Assembly: GCF_001483745.1 (NCBI RefSeq)
Contig: NZ_LQBL01000032.1
Span: 186,001 to 250,000 of the forward strand
Length of the DNA: 64,000 nucleotides
Reading direction: 5' to 3'
DNA from: Serinicoccus chungangensis
GTDB lineage: Bacteria; Actinomycetota; Actinomycetes; Actinomycetales; Dermatophilaceae
Shown: piece after piece, positions 9,486 to 19,289 of the stretch
Layout of the letters: every line of letters begins with the position of its first letter
How positions within the stretch are numbered: position 1 is the first letter of the stretch
Translations under genes and position numbers: made by a program
The notes under the pieces: generated by a model
Seen by the model: the letters and a program-made list of their open reading frames with translations, nothing else
The model's database searches: none
What the model was told of the DNA's origin: nothing

Positions 9486-10448
9486 TCAGCGGGGCGTCGG
9501 GAGCTTGGTGCCGGCCACCTGCCGCTCGTCCAGGACGGCGCGCCGGAAGCGGTAGAGGCGGGCCGGTCGCCCCCCGGTGTCCGCGGAGATCTCCCCCGTC
9601 TCCTCGACGAGCTCCTGCCCGGTCACCAGACGCCGGAAGTTCTGCTTGTGCAGCGCTCGCCCGGCGAGCGCCTCGACGGTGCGCTGGAGCCGGCCCAGGG
9701 TGAAGGTCTGGGGCACGAGCTCGAAGACCACGGGCCGGTACTGGATCGTCGCGCGCAACCGGGACAGCGCCGTGGCGAGGATGCGGCGGTGGTCGGACTC
9801 CAGGGGCTCCCCCGGCACCAGGGACGCCCCGGCCTCGGGGATGAGGCCCGCCTCCCAGAGCAGCTCGTAGCGCTGCAGGGCCAGCTCGGGAGCCCAGGCG
9901 CGCCCGCCCAGCCCGAAGCAGATGTCGGCCCGGTGGCGGCGGGCGCTGCGGGCGCCCACGGGCGCACCCGCCACCCACCCGGTCAGCAGCGGGGCCACGG
10001 TCTGCTCGACGAGCCCGGCCCCCGACGTCCGCGGGTCCTCGGTGCCGCGGTGGTCCTCCCAGGGGAAGAAGGCGTACCAGTCGCGCCACTGCGGTCCGGG
10101 GACGGCTCTGGTCAGCCCGAGGTAGGAGACCGAGACGGCCCGGCGCGCCCCCGGGTCGCCGTCGGCGAAGGTGTACAGCTGCTCGACGTAGCCCAGCCGG
10201 TGCCCCGTCTGCTCCTCGACCCAGGCGCTCAGACCGGCCTGCATCGAGCGGTGCTCCGAGCGCAGCGGTCCGGCCGGCAGCCGGGGGCGCTCCCCCGACG
10301 TCAGGACCAGGGGCCGGTCGTCGTCGACCGCGGTCACCACGGCGACCAGCTCGGCACTCAGGTCGGCGGACACCGCCTCATCCTGCCTCCCCCCGGCCTG
10401 ACGGACCACCTCGACCCCGGTCGGGCGCGCCTCCTGGGGCTGCGGCAT
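9486..10448 (-). CDS. Nudix-domain winged-helix regulator (NrtR-like)
   Basis: A 320-residue protein with an N-terminal Nudix-like domain (opening AVVTAVDDDRPLVLTS) and a C-terminal winged helix (about residues 245-300, including TLGRLQRTVEALAGRALHKQNFRRLV). This is the architecture of NrtR, a repressor of NAD biosynthesis that binds ADP-ribose-type ligands. The catalytic Nudix box is degenerate: around SAWVEEQTG the REuxEExGu pattern is only partly kept, as expected of a sensor rather than a hydrolase. Its position between tsf and pyrH is unusual. pncB and pncA in this window would be natural targets, but no operator was identified. It could be an unrelated Nudix-wHTH regulator. Confidence 0.6.
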   Translation of the reverse strand: MPQPQEARPTGVEVVRQAGGRQDEAVSADLSAELVAVVTAVDDDRPLVLTSGERPRLPAGPLRSEHRSMQAGLSAWVEEQTGHRLGYVEQLYTFADGDPGARRAVSVSYLGLTRAVPGPQWRDWYAFFPWEDHRGTEDPRTSGAGLVEQTVAPLLTGWVAGAPVGARSARRHRADICFGLGGRAWAPELALQRYELLWEAGLIPEAGASLVPGEPLESDHRRILATALSRLRATIQYRPVVFELVPQTFTLGRLQRTVEALAGRALHKQNFRRLVTGQELVEETGEISADTGGRPARLYRFRRAVLDERQVAGTKLPTPR

Positions 10449-10476
10449 ACCCTCCGGTCCACCAGCGGCACCGACG

Positions 10477-10516
10477 CCGGGAGGCCGGACCCGACGATGC
10501 GGGCCCGGCCTCCCGG
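10477..10516 (-). terminator. Hairpin between tsf and the NrtR-like gene
   Basis: Perfect 12-bp stem CCGGGAGGCCGG (10477-10488) / CCGGCCTCCCGG (10505-10516) whose loop can itself pair (CCCG/CGGG). A second hairpin, CTGAGC-GGC-GCTCAG, lies at 10523-10537, next to the tsf stop. Neither has a T tract, common in high-GC Actinobacteria. It probably ends the rpsB–tsf transcript. Confidence 0.65.
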
Positions 10517-10544
10517 TCGGTGCTGAGCGGCGCTCAGACCGGCG

Positions 10545-11372
<828 letters not shown>

Positions 11373-11405
11373 GAGTGCTTGCTAGCTCCTTCGTGAGAAG
11401 TGGGA

Positions 11406-12374
11406 TCAGGACTGGGTGGTCTCGGCGGTCGCCTCGGTGGGCTCGCCCGCCTCGGCGGTCTCCGCCGCGGCCTCGGTGGCCTCGGCGGTCTCGGTCGCGG
11501 TGTCGGCCGCCTGGGCCTCCTCGGCCTCGGCAGCCGCCGCGGCCGCGTTGGCGTCCTCGGAGGTGGCCTGCTCGGCCCCGACGGTGGGCTCGGACTCCTC
11601 GGAGCCGGCGAGCAGCTCGCGCTCCCACTCGGCCATCGGCTCGTTCGCGGCCGCCTCCTCGCCGGAGGCGGCGCTGCTGCCGCCGGAGCGGGAGATGAGA
11701 CCGTCGGCGACGGCGTCGGCGACCACACGGGTCAGCAGGGTGACGGAGCGGATCGCGTCGTCGTTGCCCGGGATCTTGTAGTCGACCTCGTCCGGGTCGC
11801 AGTTGGTGTCGAGGATGGCGATGACCGGAAGGCCGAGCTTGCGGGCCTCGGTGACCGCCAGGTGCTCCTTCTTGGTGTCGACGACCCAGACGGCCGAGGG
11901 CACCTTCTGCATGTCCCGGATGCCGCCCAGCGTCTTGGCGAGCTTCTCGTACTCGCGACGCATCATGAGGAGCTCCTTCTTCGTGCGGCCGCTGCCGGCC
12001 ACGTCGTCGAAGTCGATCTCCTCGAGCTCCTTCATGCGGGTGAGGCGCTTGGAGACGGTCTGGAAGTTGGTGAGCATGCCGCCCAGCCAGCGGTGGTTGA
12101 CGTAGGGCATCCCGACGCGCGTGGCCTGCTCGGCGATGGACTCCTGGGCCTGCTTCTTGGTGCCGACGAACATGATCGACCCGCCGTGCGCGACGGTCTG
12201 CTTGACGAAGTCGTAGGCCTCGTTGAGGTACGTCAGCGACTGCTGCAGGTCGATGATGTAGATGCCGTTGCGCTCGGTCATGATGAAGCGCTTCATCTTG
12301 GGGTTCCAGCGACGGGTCTGATGCCCGAAGTGGACGCCGCTCTCCAGGAGCTGGCGCATGGTGACGACGGCCAT
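11406..12374 (-). CDS. rpsB: 30S ribosomal protein S2 with long acidic tail
   Basis: S2 binds the 30S subunit near the S1 site and is needed for mRNA docking. The 322-residue protein starts [20 protein letters not shown] and contains all core segments ([63 protein letters not shown]). The core ends near residue 230. A tail of about 90 residues follows, almost only Ala, Glu, Thr, Ser and Gly, much longer than in E. coli; such tails occur in Actinobacteria. The ATG at 12374 is fixed by homology; a much longer open frame upstream (to 14027) runs antisense to the aminotransferase and is spurious. Confidence 0.96.
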   Translation of the reverse strand: MAVVTMRQLLESGVHFGHQTRRWNPKMKRFIMTERNGIYIIDLQQSLTYLNEAYDFVKQTVAHGGSIMFVGTKKQAQESIAEQATRVGMPYVNHRWLGGMLTNFQTVSKRLTRMKELEEIDFDDVAGSGRTKKELLMMRREYEKLAKTLGGIRDMQKVPSAVWVVDTKKEHLAVTEARKLGLPVIAILDTNCDPDEVDYKIPGNDDAIRSVTLLTRVVADAVADGLISRSGGSSAASGEEAAANEPMAEWERELLAGSEESEPTVGAEQATSEDANAAAAAAEAEEAQAADTATETAEATEAAAETAEAGEPTEATAETTQS

Positions 12375-12620
12375 GCCGTGTCTCGCTTTCTTCTCGATGG
12401 CAGTTGTGTCCTGGCCCGGGGACGCTCCCCACCCGCGTCCGTGCTGGCACGGAGGCGGGACCGCGGGGTGCGCCACCGGTGACGAGCCGCCTACCGAGGA
12501 GGTATGCGGTGTGCACCGGTCGCGCCCGGGCGCGAATTCGCGCGTCGCACCGGCCCGAGGGCAGGACGAGACGCACGTAGGTCCTAAGGTACGGCAGCGG
12601 CCGGTCTGCGGACGAATCGT
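12375..12620 (-). promoter_or_regulatory. rpsB leader / divergent promoter region with palindromes
   Basis: About 250 bp between rpsB and the aminotransferase. It holds a perfect 14-bp palindrome GCGCGAATTCGCGC (12530-12543) and a short hairpin TCCGTGC/GCACGGA (around 12440-12455). A long 5' leader before rpsB is usual in bacteria and can carry S2 autoregulation, but no known S2-leader consensus could be recognised. A GGTATGCG near-copy of the window's repeated octamer is at 12501. Confidence 0.4.
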
Positions 12621-12632
12621 TACCGTGGCCCG

Positions 12633-13796
12633 ATGAGCGATCCTCTCGTCCAGCGACTCCAGCCGTTCGGCACCAGCGTCTTCGCCGAAATGACCCAGCG
12701 TGCCCTGCAGTTCGACGCGGTCAACCTCGGTCAGGGTTTCCCGGACACCGACGGCCCGCAGGAGATGCTCGACCTCGCGGCGCGCGGCCTGCAGGAGGGG
12801 CTCAACCAGTACGCCCCGGCCCGCGGCCTGCCCGTGCTGCGCGAGGCGGTGGCCGAGCACCAGGAGCGGTGGTACGGCATACCTCTCGACCCGCAGACGC
12901 AGGTCCTCGTCACGGTCGGCGCCACCGAGGCCATCGCCGCCTCCCTCATCGCCCTGGTCGAGCCCGGGGAGGAGGTCCTGGTCATCGAGCCGTCCTACGA
13001 CTCCTACGGTGCCGCGGTCGCGATGGCGGGCGGGGTGCGCCGCAGCGTGCAGCTGCGCTTCCCGGACCTGTCCCTCGACCTGCAGGAGCTGCGCGCGGCC
13101 GTGACGGACCGCACCCGCGTCCTCGTCCTCAACACCCCGCACAACCCCACCGGCAAGGTCTTCACCGCCACCGAGCTGGAGGGGATCGCCGCCGTCGCGC
13201 GGGAGCACGACCTCGTGGTCGTCTCCGACGAGGTCTACGAGCACCTGGTGTTCGACGGGCGACGCCACCTCCCCGTCGCCGGGCTGCCGGGCATGTTCGA
13301 GCGGACGTTGACCATCTCCTCGGTGGGCAAGACCTTCTCCCTCACCGGGTGGAAGACCGGGTGGGTGAGCGGCCCGCGGGAGCTGGTGGACGCCGTCGCG
13401 GCGGTGAAGCAGTTCCTCACCTTCGTCGGGGTGACGCACCTGCAGCCGGCGGTCGCCCACGGTCTGGCCATGCCCGACGCGTTCTTCCACGGGTTCGCCC
13501 GCCGGCTGCAGGACAAGCGGGACCTGCTGGTCGAGGCGCTCGGGGAGGTCGGGGTGCCGGTCAGCCCCTGCCAGGGCAGCTACTTCGTCATCGCCGACCT
13601 CGCGCCCCACGGCGTCGAGGACGCCGTCGACTTCTGCCGCCGCATGCCCGAGGAGCTGGGGCTGGTCGGCGTGCCGGTCTCGGTGTTCTGCGACGACCCG
13701 GCGCCGGTGCGCAGCCTGGTGCGCTTCGCCTTCTGCAAGCAGGACGAGGTTCTGCGGGAGGCGGCGCGCCGCCTGCACCGGCTCGGCAGCGCCTGA
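12633..13796 (+). CDS. Class I/II PLP aminotransferase (DapC / kynurenine aminotransferase-like)
   Basis: A 387-residue fold-type I aminotransferase. Visible: [12 protein letters not shown] (substrate loop), [12 protein letters not shown] (phosphate cup), [24 protein letters not shown], and [16 protein letters not shown] with the PLP lysine (about residue 231). The GKTF and GWKxGW forms match the actinobacterial N-succinyldiaminopimelate aminotransferase (DapC) / methionine or kynurenine aminotransferase group. Exact substrate is uncertain. The ATG follows a TACCGT (12621-12626) by 6 nt without a ribosome-binding site, so it is probably leaderless. It begins a three-gene plus-strand group with the RDD gene and xerC. 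Confidence 0.85.
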   Translation: MSDPLVQRLQPFGTSVFAEMTQRALQFDAVNLGQGFPDTDGPQEMLDLAARGLQEGLNQYAPARGLPVLREAVAEHQERWYGIPLDPQTQVLVTVGATEAIAASLIALVEPGEEVLVIEPSYDSYGAAVAMAGGVRRSVQLRFPDLSLDLQELRAAVTDRTRVLVLNTPHNPTGKVFTATELEGIAAVAREHDLVVVSDEVYEHLVFDGRRHLPVAGLPGMFERTLTISSVGKTFSLTGWKTGWVSGPRELVDAVAAVKQFLTFVGVTHLQPAVAHGLAMPDAFFHGFARRLQDKRDLLVEALGEVGVPVSPCQGSYFVIADLAPHGVEDAVDFCRRMPEELGLVGVPVSVFCDDPAPVRSLVRFAFCKQDEVLREAARRLHRLGSA

Positions 13797-13809
13797 CAGG
13801 CTCGCTGGT

Positions 13810-14379
13810 ATGCCGTCCGCGCCCCCGACGAGAGCGCCCGCGTCCTGGCGTCCCTCGCCGCGGGCCCGGGTGGGGTCCTGGCTCGGGGACTGGGCGGTCG
13901 TCGGTGGGTGGCTCGGGGTGCTGACCCTGGCCGGCCTCGTGCTGCGACCGACGCTCGGGGTCTCTGCCACCGTCACCGTCACGCCGGGTTCCCTGCTGGC
14001 CTCCGACGTCGCCGTCACGCTGGCCACCGTGGTCCCCTACGTGTGCTACCTCGCGCTCACCGAGTCCTCTGCCCGTCAGGCCACGCTCGGCAAGCGGTGG
14101 GCAGGCCTGGTGGTGACGGCGCTCGACGGCACCGCGCCGAGCCGCTCCGCGGTCTGGCTCCGCAACGTCGTCAAGGCCCTCCCGTGGCAGCTGGCACACC
14201 TCGGCGCGAGCAGGGGGATCCTGGAGGTGCAGGAGGGCTGGGGCCTGGGTCTGGTGGTGCTCTCGCTCGTGCTGGCGGTGCTGTGCGCCGCACCGGCTCT
14301 CGTCGGGGGCCGCGGCATCCACGACCGCGCGGCGGGTACCCGGGTGGCGCGGGTCGCGAGCCGGGGAACGGCCCCGTGA
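13810..14379 (+). CDS. RDD-family membrane protein
   Basis: A 189-residue integral membrane protein with four hydrophobic segments (about residues 28-47, 63-83, 115-130, 140-165). The RDD signature appears in degenerate form: [12 protein letters not shown] near the N-terminus (Arg and Asp of the family at R20/D26) and [11 protein letters not shown] after the second helix, a well-conserved mark of the family. Function unknown; some relatives are ion antiporters. The ATG lies in a GGTATGCC octamer. The stop overlaps the GTG start of xerC. Confidence 0.75.
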   Translation: MPSAPPTRAPASWRPSPRARVGSWLGDWAVVGGWLGVLTLAGLVLRPTLGVSATVTVTPGSLLASDVAVTLATVVPYVCYLALTESSARQATLGKRWAGLVVTALDGTAPSRSAVWLRNVVKALPWQLAHLGASRGILEVQEGWGLGLVVLSLVLAVLCAAPALVGGRGIHDRAAGTRVARVASRGTAP

Positions 14380-15335
14380 GCGAGCCACGCCGGTCCGGCG
14401 GCGGCGGTGAGGGGCGGCCCGGCCGGGCCGTTCTCGGCGAGTCCCTGCTGGCAGAGTTCGCGCAGCACCTGGAGATCGAGAAGGGGCGCTCGTCGCACAC
14501 CGTCCGCGCCTATCTCGCCGACCTGCGCGCCCTGGACACCTTCCTGGCCCGCCGGGAGGTGTCCGACCCCGCCGCCGTCAGGTTGGGGGACCTGCGCGCG
14601 TGGTTGGCCGGGCTGGGCACCGCCGGCGCGGCCCGGTCCAGCGTCTCCCGTCGGGCGGCCAGCGCGAAGACCTTCTTCCGGTGGGCCCAGCGCACCGGAC
14701 GACTGCCCGCGGATCCCTCGCTGCGGCTGCTCGCCCCGGGCAAGGACGCTCACCTGCCCGGGGTGCTCCGGGCCCCGCAGGCCGCAGCGCTCATGGACCT
14801 GGCGGCCGTCGCTGCCGACGACGAGGACCCGCTGCACCTGCGCAACCGCGCCATGCTGGAGCTGCTCTACGCCTCCGGGATGCGCGTGGGTGAGCTGACC
14901 GGTCTCGACATGGACGACCTGGACCTGGGGACCGGGACCGCCCGGGTGCTGGGCAAGGGCGACAAGGAGCGCGTGGTGCCCTTCGGTGCCCCGGCGGCGG
15001 AGGCGACCACGGCGTGGCTCGACGCGGGACGTCCTCGTCTGGTGACGGCCGAGTCGGGGCCCGCGCTCTTCCTCGGCCGCCGTGGGCGCCGGGTGGACCA
15101 GCGGCAGGTCAGGTCCAGCCTGCAGGGTCTCCTCGCCCACCTGCCGGACACCCCGCCCCTGGGGCCGCACGGGCTGCGGCACAGCGCGGCCACCCACCTG
15201 CTCGAGGGCGGTGCGGACCTGCGCACCGTCCAGGAGCTCCTGGGGCACGCCAGCCTGGCGACCACCCAGATCTACACGCACGTGTCGGTCGAGCGCCTCC
15301 GCTCCGCCTACCAGCAGGCACACCCGCGTGCCTGA
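14376..15335 (+). CDS. xerC: Tyrosine recombinase XerC
   Basis: Site-specific recombinase that with XerD resolves chromosome dimers at dif. The 319-residue protein has an N-terminal SAM-like core-binding domain ([21 protein letters not shown]) and the full catalytic set: Arg in [12 protein letters not shown] (about residue 172), Lys in [38 protein letters not shown] with the nucleophilic Tyr. The GTG at 14376 overlaps the RDD stop (GTGA), so translation is coupled. In Actinobacteria xerC usually lies near dprA as here, although on this strand it is convergent with the M23 gene. Confidence 0.9.
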   Translation: MSEPRRSGGGGEGRPGRAVLGESLLAEFAQHLEIEKGRSSHTVRAYLADLRALDTFLARREVSDPAAVRLGDLRAWLAGLGTAGAARSSVSRRAASAKTFFRWAQRTGRLPADPSLRLLAPGKDAHLPGVLRAPQAAALMDLAAVAADDEDPLHLRNRAMLELLYASGMRVGELTGLDMDDLDLGTGTARVLGKGDKERVVPFGAPAAEATTAWLDAGRPRLVTAESGPALFLGRRGRRVDQRQVRSSLQGLLAHLPDTPPLGPHGLRHSAATHLLEGGADLRTVQELLGHASLATTQIYTHVSVERLRSAYQQAHPRA

Positions 15336-15378
15336 CCGGACTCCACCTCCTCCGTCCCTGCCGGGCCCACCCACGCGA

Positions 15379-16149
15379 TCACCGGACCTCCTCTCGGGCG
15401 TCCTCACCGGCCCCACCGGGTCCGTCCGCCGGTCCGGCACCCGCCCTCCCGGTGGCCCGACCCTCGTGCGGGAGCAGGGTCAGCTCCACGCCGAGCAGCA
15501 GCGGCGTCGGGTCGACGTAGCCGTCGCGACCCCGCACGGCCCCGAGGTGCAGGCAGTCGTGGACGGCGCAGTGGCCCCCGGACGTCAACCGCCCGAGGGG
15601 GTCCCCGCGAGCCACTCGTGTCCCCTGGGCCACCCGGGCCCCGACCGGCTGGTAGGTGCTGCGCAGACCGCTCGGATGGGTCACGCTCACCACGCCCATC
15701 CCGGCGACCTCCCCGCTGAAGCTCACGACACCCCCGTCCACCGCCAGCACCCTCTCGCCGGGCAGACCGGCGAGGTCGACGCCTCGGTGGCCACGCCCCC
15801 AACGGTGCTCGGGCGGGTCGAAGCCCTGCAGGATCTCGGGGACGCCGGCGAGGGGCCAGCCCCACAGCGCGGTGCTCTGCCGGTCCCCCGTAGCGGTGTC
15901 CACGGTGGGCACGCGCAGACCCAGCAGGACCGAGACCAGCGCGCCCGAGGAGGAGACCACCGGCGCGGCCGCCACCACCGGGGTGGAGGACCCGGCGAGC
16001 ACCGCCACGGCTGCCAGGGCCGCCCAGGCGGCCTGCCTCGAGCGGCCGACGCGCCCGGCTCGACCGAGGCGGCGCGCGTGGCCGGCGCGGCGCGCGGGGC
16101 GGGGGGCGCCAGCGCCGTCCGCCGTCCCGGGTCCCCCGGCCCGGTTCAT
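15379..16149 (-). CDS. M23-family (LytM-type) peptidase-like exported protein
   Basis: A 256-residue protein with an Arg-rich start, a hydrophobic signal/anchor (AAWAALAAVAVLAGSSTPVVAAAP, about residues 40-65) and a C-terminal LytM domain: RGHRGVDLAG carries the first zinc His and Asp, later GGHCAVHDCLHLG. In classical LytM enzymes the last motif is HxH; here the first His of that pair is Cys (CLH). CLHWG-type forms are common in actinobacterial relatives, so this may be a subfamily trait or reduced activity. Role: peptidoglycan hydrolysis or hydrolase activation outside the cell. The ATG overlaps the dprA stop (ATGA). Confidence 0.8.
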   Translation of the reverse strand: MNRAGGPGTADGAGAPRPARRAGHARRLGRAGRVGRSRQAAWAALAAVAVLAGSSTPVVAAAPVVSSSGALVSVLLGLRVPTVDTATGDRQSTALWGWPLAGVPEILQGFDPPEHRWGRGHRGVDLAGLPGERVLAVDGGVVSFSGEVAGMGVVSVTHPSGLRSTYQPVGARVAQGTRVARGDPLGRLTSGGHCAVHDCLHLGAVRGRDGYVDPTPLLLGVELTLLPHEGRATGRAGAGPADGPGGAGEDAREEVR

Positions 16150-17258
16150 CGGGCCCCCACAGGTCGCCGTTGCCACCCGTCGAGGAGCTCCTCGGCCAGA
16201 CCCGCACGCTCCAGCTCGCGCAGCGCCCCGAGCGTCTCCCGCAGCGTCAGGCCCGACCGCGCCATGACGTCGTCGACGGCGCTCGAGGAGCGCGGCCGAA
16301 GCCACTGCCACACCCGCCGCAGGTCCTCCGTGAGCCCGTCCGCGGCGCGGCTCTCCCCCTGCTTGACCGGCGCGAGGTCGTCACCGATGCGCCCGACCAG
16401 CTCGGCCACCTCGGCGCCGTCCGTGACGAGCTCGGCGCCGAGCCGGATCTCGGCGTGCGTGCCCTGCGACATGAGGCTCTCCACCGAACCCGGGACGGCC
16501 ATCACCGGCCGCCCCAGCTCTCGGGCGTGCTTGAGCGTCGACCGCGCGCCGGAGCGCAGGCCCGCCTCGACGACCACCGTCCCCCGGGCGACGCCGGCGA
16601 TGATCCGGTTGCGGGCGAGGAAGCGCATCCGGGCCGGAGCTCCGCCCGGCGGGGTCTCGCTGACGAGGACACCGGTCCGGCGGATGCGGTCGATGAGCCC
16701 GGTGTTGGCGCGGGGGTAGGGCACGTCGACGCCTCCGGCCAGCACCGCGACGGTGGACCCCTCCGCCGCGAGCGTGGCGCGGTGGGCCGTGGCGTCGATG
16801 CCGAAGGCCGCCCCGGAGACGACCGTGAAGCCTCGGGCCACGAGATCGACGCACAGGCCGGCGGTGACGTGGTCGCCGTAGGCCGTGCTGGCCCGGGCAC
16901 CGACCACCGCGACGCTGCGGTCGGCCAGCGCGGCGAGGTCACCCGGGCCGGTCGCCCAGAGGCACCACGGCGGGTGCTCGAGCTGGTCGAGGCCGTCGGG
17001 CCACTCGGGGTCGCCGGGCACGAGGATGCGGGCCCCCAGCCGGCCGGCGATCCGCTCGTCGTCGACGGCCTCGGCCCGCGCCAGCCGCGCCACGAGCCGC
17101 CCGAGGTCCGCCCCACCGGGGGCGCGCCCGTCGCGCACGGCGCAGCCGACGGTCTCCACGACCCCGTGCTCGGCCACCACCTGCTGCACCCGCTCGTCGT
17201 AGGGCTCGGCGAGCCGGGACAGCAGGATGCGCGCCCGCCGCTCGTCCTCCCGCCTCAT
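16146..17258 (-). CDS. dprA: DNA-processing protein DprA
   Basis: Binds incoming single-stranded DNA and loads RecA during transformation. The 370-residue protein has the Rossmann-like core: SVAVVGARASTAYGDHVT (about residues 112-129), GFTVVSGAAFGIDATAHRATLAAEGSTVAVLAGGVDVPYP, FLARNRIIAGVARGTVVVEAGLRSGARSTLKHARELGRPVMAVPG. A winged-helix DML1-like domain closes it (about 310-360). Start and stop overlap yifB and the M23 gene by 4 bp each, so translation is tightly coupled. With the ComM-like neighbour this is the usual competence-related pair of Actinobacteria; the rest of an uptake machine is not in the window. Confidence 0.95.
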   Translation of the reverse strand: MRREDERRARILLSRLAEPYDERVQQVVAEHGVVETVGCAVRDGRAPGGADLGRLVARLARAEAVDDERIAGRLGARILVPGDPEWPDGLDQLEHPPWCLWATGPGDLAALADRSVAVVGARASTAYGDHVTAGLCVDLVARGFTVVSGAAFGIDATAHRATLAAEGSTVAVLAGGVDVPYPRANTGLIDRIRRTGVLVSETPPGGAPARMRFLARNRIIAGVARGTVVVEAGLRSGARSTLKHARELGRPVMAVPGSVESLMSQGTHAEIRLGAELVTDGAEVAELVGRIGDDLAPVKQGESRAADGLTEDLRRVWQWLRPRSSSAVDDVMARSGLTLRETLGALRELERAGLAEELLDGWQRRPVGAR

Positions 17259-18784
17259 GCCACCTTCACCCCGCTCGGCGTCCGTAGGTCCAGCGCCAGG
17301 GTGACGTCGTCGAGCTCGGGGCGCTCGGCACCGCGGAGGTCGGCCAGCGTCCAGGCCACGCGGAGGGCTCGGTCCAGGCCGCGCAGCGTCAGGGCGCCCC
17401 GGTCCATGGCCCGCTCGAGCGGTCGTCGCTGGGCCGGGCCCAGGCGCCAGGGCCGCTGCCGCAGCACGGCACCCGGGACCTCGCTGTTGAGCAGCCAGGG
17501 AAGGGCGCGCCACCGGTCCCGCTGATGCTCGCGGGCCCGCAGCACCCGGTCCGCCACCACCACGGAGGGTTCGCCCGGCGGGAGGGCGAGATCGCCGCGG
17601 GTCACCGCGCTCACGCCGAGCTTGAGGTCGATCCGGTCGAGCAACGGCCCGGAGAGCCGGCCCAGATAGCCGGTCCGGCGGAAGGGTGGGCACGAGCAGG
17701 CACCGCCGGCGCCGCCGCAGGGGCACGGGTTGGCCGCGAGCACGAGCTGGAACCGCGCGGGCAGCCGCACGTGCCGGTCGGCCCGGGCGATGAGCACCTC
17801 CCCCGACTCCAGGGGCTGTCGGAGACCGTCGAGGACGTCCCGCCGGAACTCCGGCGCCTCGTCGAGGAAGAGGACGCCGCGGTGGGCTCGCGACACGGCA
17901 CCCGGATGGATGAGGCGGGATCCGCCGCCGATGACCGCGGCCGTGGACGCCGTGTGGTGCGGCGCGACGAAGGGCGGGCGCGTCACCAGCCGGTCGTCCG
18001 CCGGCAGGGCGCCGAGGACGGAGTGGATCCCGGTCACCGCCAGCGCGTCGTCGGCGCCCAGCTCGGGCAGGATCCCGGGCAGCCGCTCGGCCAGCATGGT
18101 CTTGCCTGCGCCCGGCGGGCCCACGAGGAGCAGGTGGTGGCCCCCGGCCGCGGCGATCTCCAGCGCCTGCCGGGCCACCGCCTGCCCCACGACGTCGCCG
18201 AGGTCGGGCACCCGGGCCGGGGGTGAGGGCGAGGCGGGGGGCAGCTCGAGGTGCAGCTCCTCGCCGCCGGACCGGGCGAGGTAGAAGGCACGGACGTCGT
18301 CGAGCGTGCGCACCGGGTGCACCCGCACCCCGGCCACCAGGGCCGCCTCACGCCCCGCGTCGGCGGCCACCAGCACCTCCTCGACCCCGTCGGCCGCCGC
18401 CGCCAGCGTCATGGGCAGCACCCCGGGCACCGGCCGGACGTCACCCGCCAGACCCACCTCCCCCACGTGGGCGATGCCGCGGACCGCCGCCGCGGGCACG
18501 TGACCCTCCGCGGCCATCATCGCCACCGCGATGGCGAGGTCCAACCCGCTGCCGGCCTTGGGGACGCCCGCCGGTGAGAGGTTGATGGTCCACCTCCTCG
18601 GGGGGACCGGCATCCCGCAGTTGCGCAGGGCGGGCCGCACCCGGTCCGGCGCCTGCCGGCAGGCACTGTCGGCCAGGCCGGTCATCACCGTCGCGGGCAG
18701 CCCGTCGGCCCCCTGGGCCTCCACGGTGACCAGACGACCCTCGACGCCGCTCAGCGTGACGGCGTGCGTCCGGGCGAGCGCCAT
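17255..18784 (-). CDS. YifB/ComM-family Mg-chelatase-like AAA+ ATPase
   Basis: A 509-residue protein with an N-terminal Lon-protease-like S5 domain (ATVMTGLADSACRQAPDRVRPALRN, INLSPAGVPKAGSGLDLAIA), a ChlI-type AAA+ module (Walker A GPPGAGKTMLAERLPG, about residue 220; Walker B GVLFLDEAPEF; arginine finger region), a CPCG/CSC zinc-like cluster (NPCPCGGAGGACSC), and a C-terminal Mg-chelatase domain. ComM of Vibrio and Haemophilus is a branch-migration helicase that helps integrate transformed DNA. It lies between yraN and dprA with overlapping ends. Confidence 0.92.
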   Translation of the reverse strand: MALARTHAVTLSGVEGRLVTVEAQGADGLPATVMTGLADSACRQAPDRVRPALRNCGMPVPPRRWTINLSPAGVPKAGSGLDLAIAVAMMAAEGHVPAAAVRGIAHVGEVGLAGDVRPVPGVLPMTLAAAADGVEEVLVAADAGREAALVAGVRVHPVRTLDDVRAFYLARSGGEELHLELPPASPSPPARVPDLGDVVGQAVARQALEIAAAGGHHLLLVGPPGAGKTMLAERLPGILPELGADDALAVTGIHSVLGALPADDRLVTRPPFVAPHHTASTAAVIGGGSRLIHPGAVSRAHRGVLFLDEAPEFRRDVLDGLRQPLESGEVLIARADRHVRLPARFQLVLAANPCPCGGAGGACSCPPFRRTGYLGRLSGPLLDRIDLKLGVSAVTRGDLALPPGEPSVVVADRVLRAREHQRDRWRALPWLLNSEVPGAVLRQRPWRLGPAQRRPLERAMDRGALTLRGLDRALRVAWTLADLRGAERPELDDVTLALDLRTPSGVKVA

Positions 18785-19161
18785 CAGGCCACTCCCCGCA
18801 GGTGGGTGAGCCGGGTCGGCGCGTCCGACGGGCTCAGCAGGCCGAAGACGTCGATCCGGAAGTCGGCCCCCCGGCGCCCGTGGGCGTCCAGCCAGGCCCA
18901 GGCCAACCGCCGCAGCCGGTGCGCCTTCTCCCGGCCCACCGCCTCCACCGGCTCACCGAAGCGGGCCGAGCGCCGCGTCTTGACCTCGCAGAAGACCAGC
19001 TGGTGCCCGTCGTGGGCCACGACGTCGAGCTCACCCTCCGGGCAACGCCAGTTGCGCTCCAGCACCATCCAGCCCATCGCCCGCACGTGCGCACAGACCA
19101 GCTCCTCGCCCCGGTCGCCGATCTCCCGGGCCCTCGCCCACGGCATACCCCCGTCGTCCAT
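18784..19161 (-). CDS. YraN/UPF0102 endonuclease-like protein
   Basis: A 125-residue protein with the UPF0102 restriction-endonuclease-like fold: GDRGEELVCAHVRAMGWMVLERNWRCPEGELDVVAHDG, then QLVFCEVKTRRSARFG, carrying the E-x-D…ExK nuclease residues (E44, D46, E58, K60 approximately). The ATG at 19161 is chosen because GAGGAGG stands 5 nt before it; a GTG at 19182 and an ATG at 19146 are alternatives. It overlaps yifB by one base (TGATG). Function unknown; constant association with dprA and yifB suggests DNA processing. Confidence 0.85.
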   Translation of the reverse strand: MDDGGMPWARAREIGDRGEELVCAHVRAMGWMVLERNWRCPEGELDVVAHDGHQLVFCEVKTRRSARFGEPVEAVGREKAHRLRRLAWAWLDAHGRRGADFRIDVFGLLSPSDAPTRLTHLRGVA

Positions 19162-19289
19162 CTCCCCCTCCTCACCGACCACCGTCGGCGGTGGTCACCC
19201 CCAGCCAACGCACCGCTCGACCCCGTCGCAAGGGTCGGGCGGTCGGCTGTGGACGGGCAGGAGGTCGGCCCGGGGGTGTGGACGGCCGG

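Noticed and set aside
11406-14027. 873-residue open frame covering rpsB and the region antisense to the aminotransferase
   Set aside because: Only the first-coded 322 residues from the ATG at 12374 match S2; the upstream part is the antisense shadow of the PLP aminotransferase, a common artefact in GC-rich DNA.
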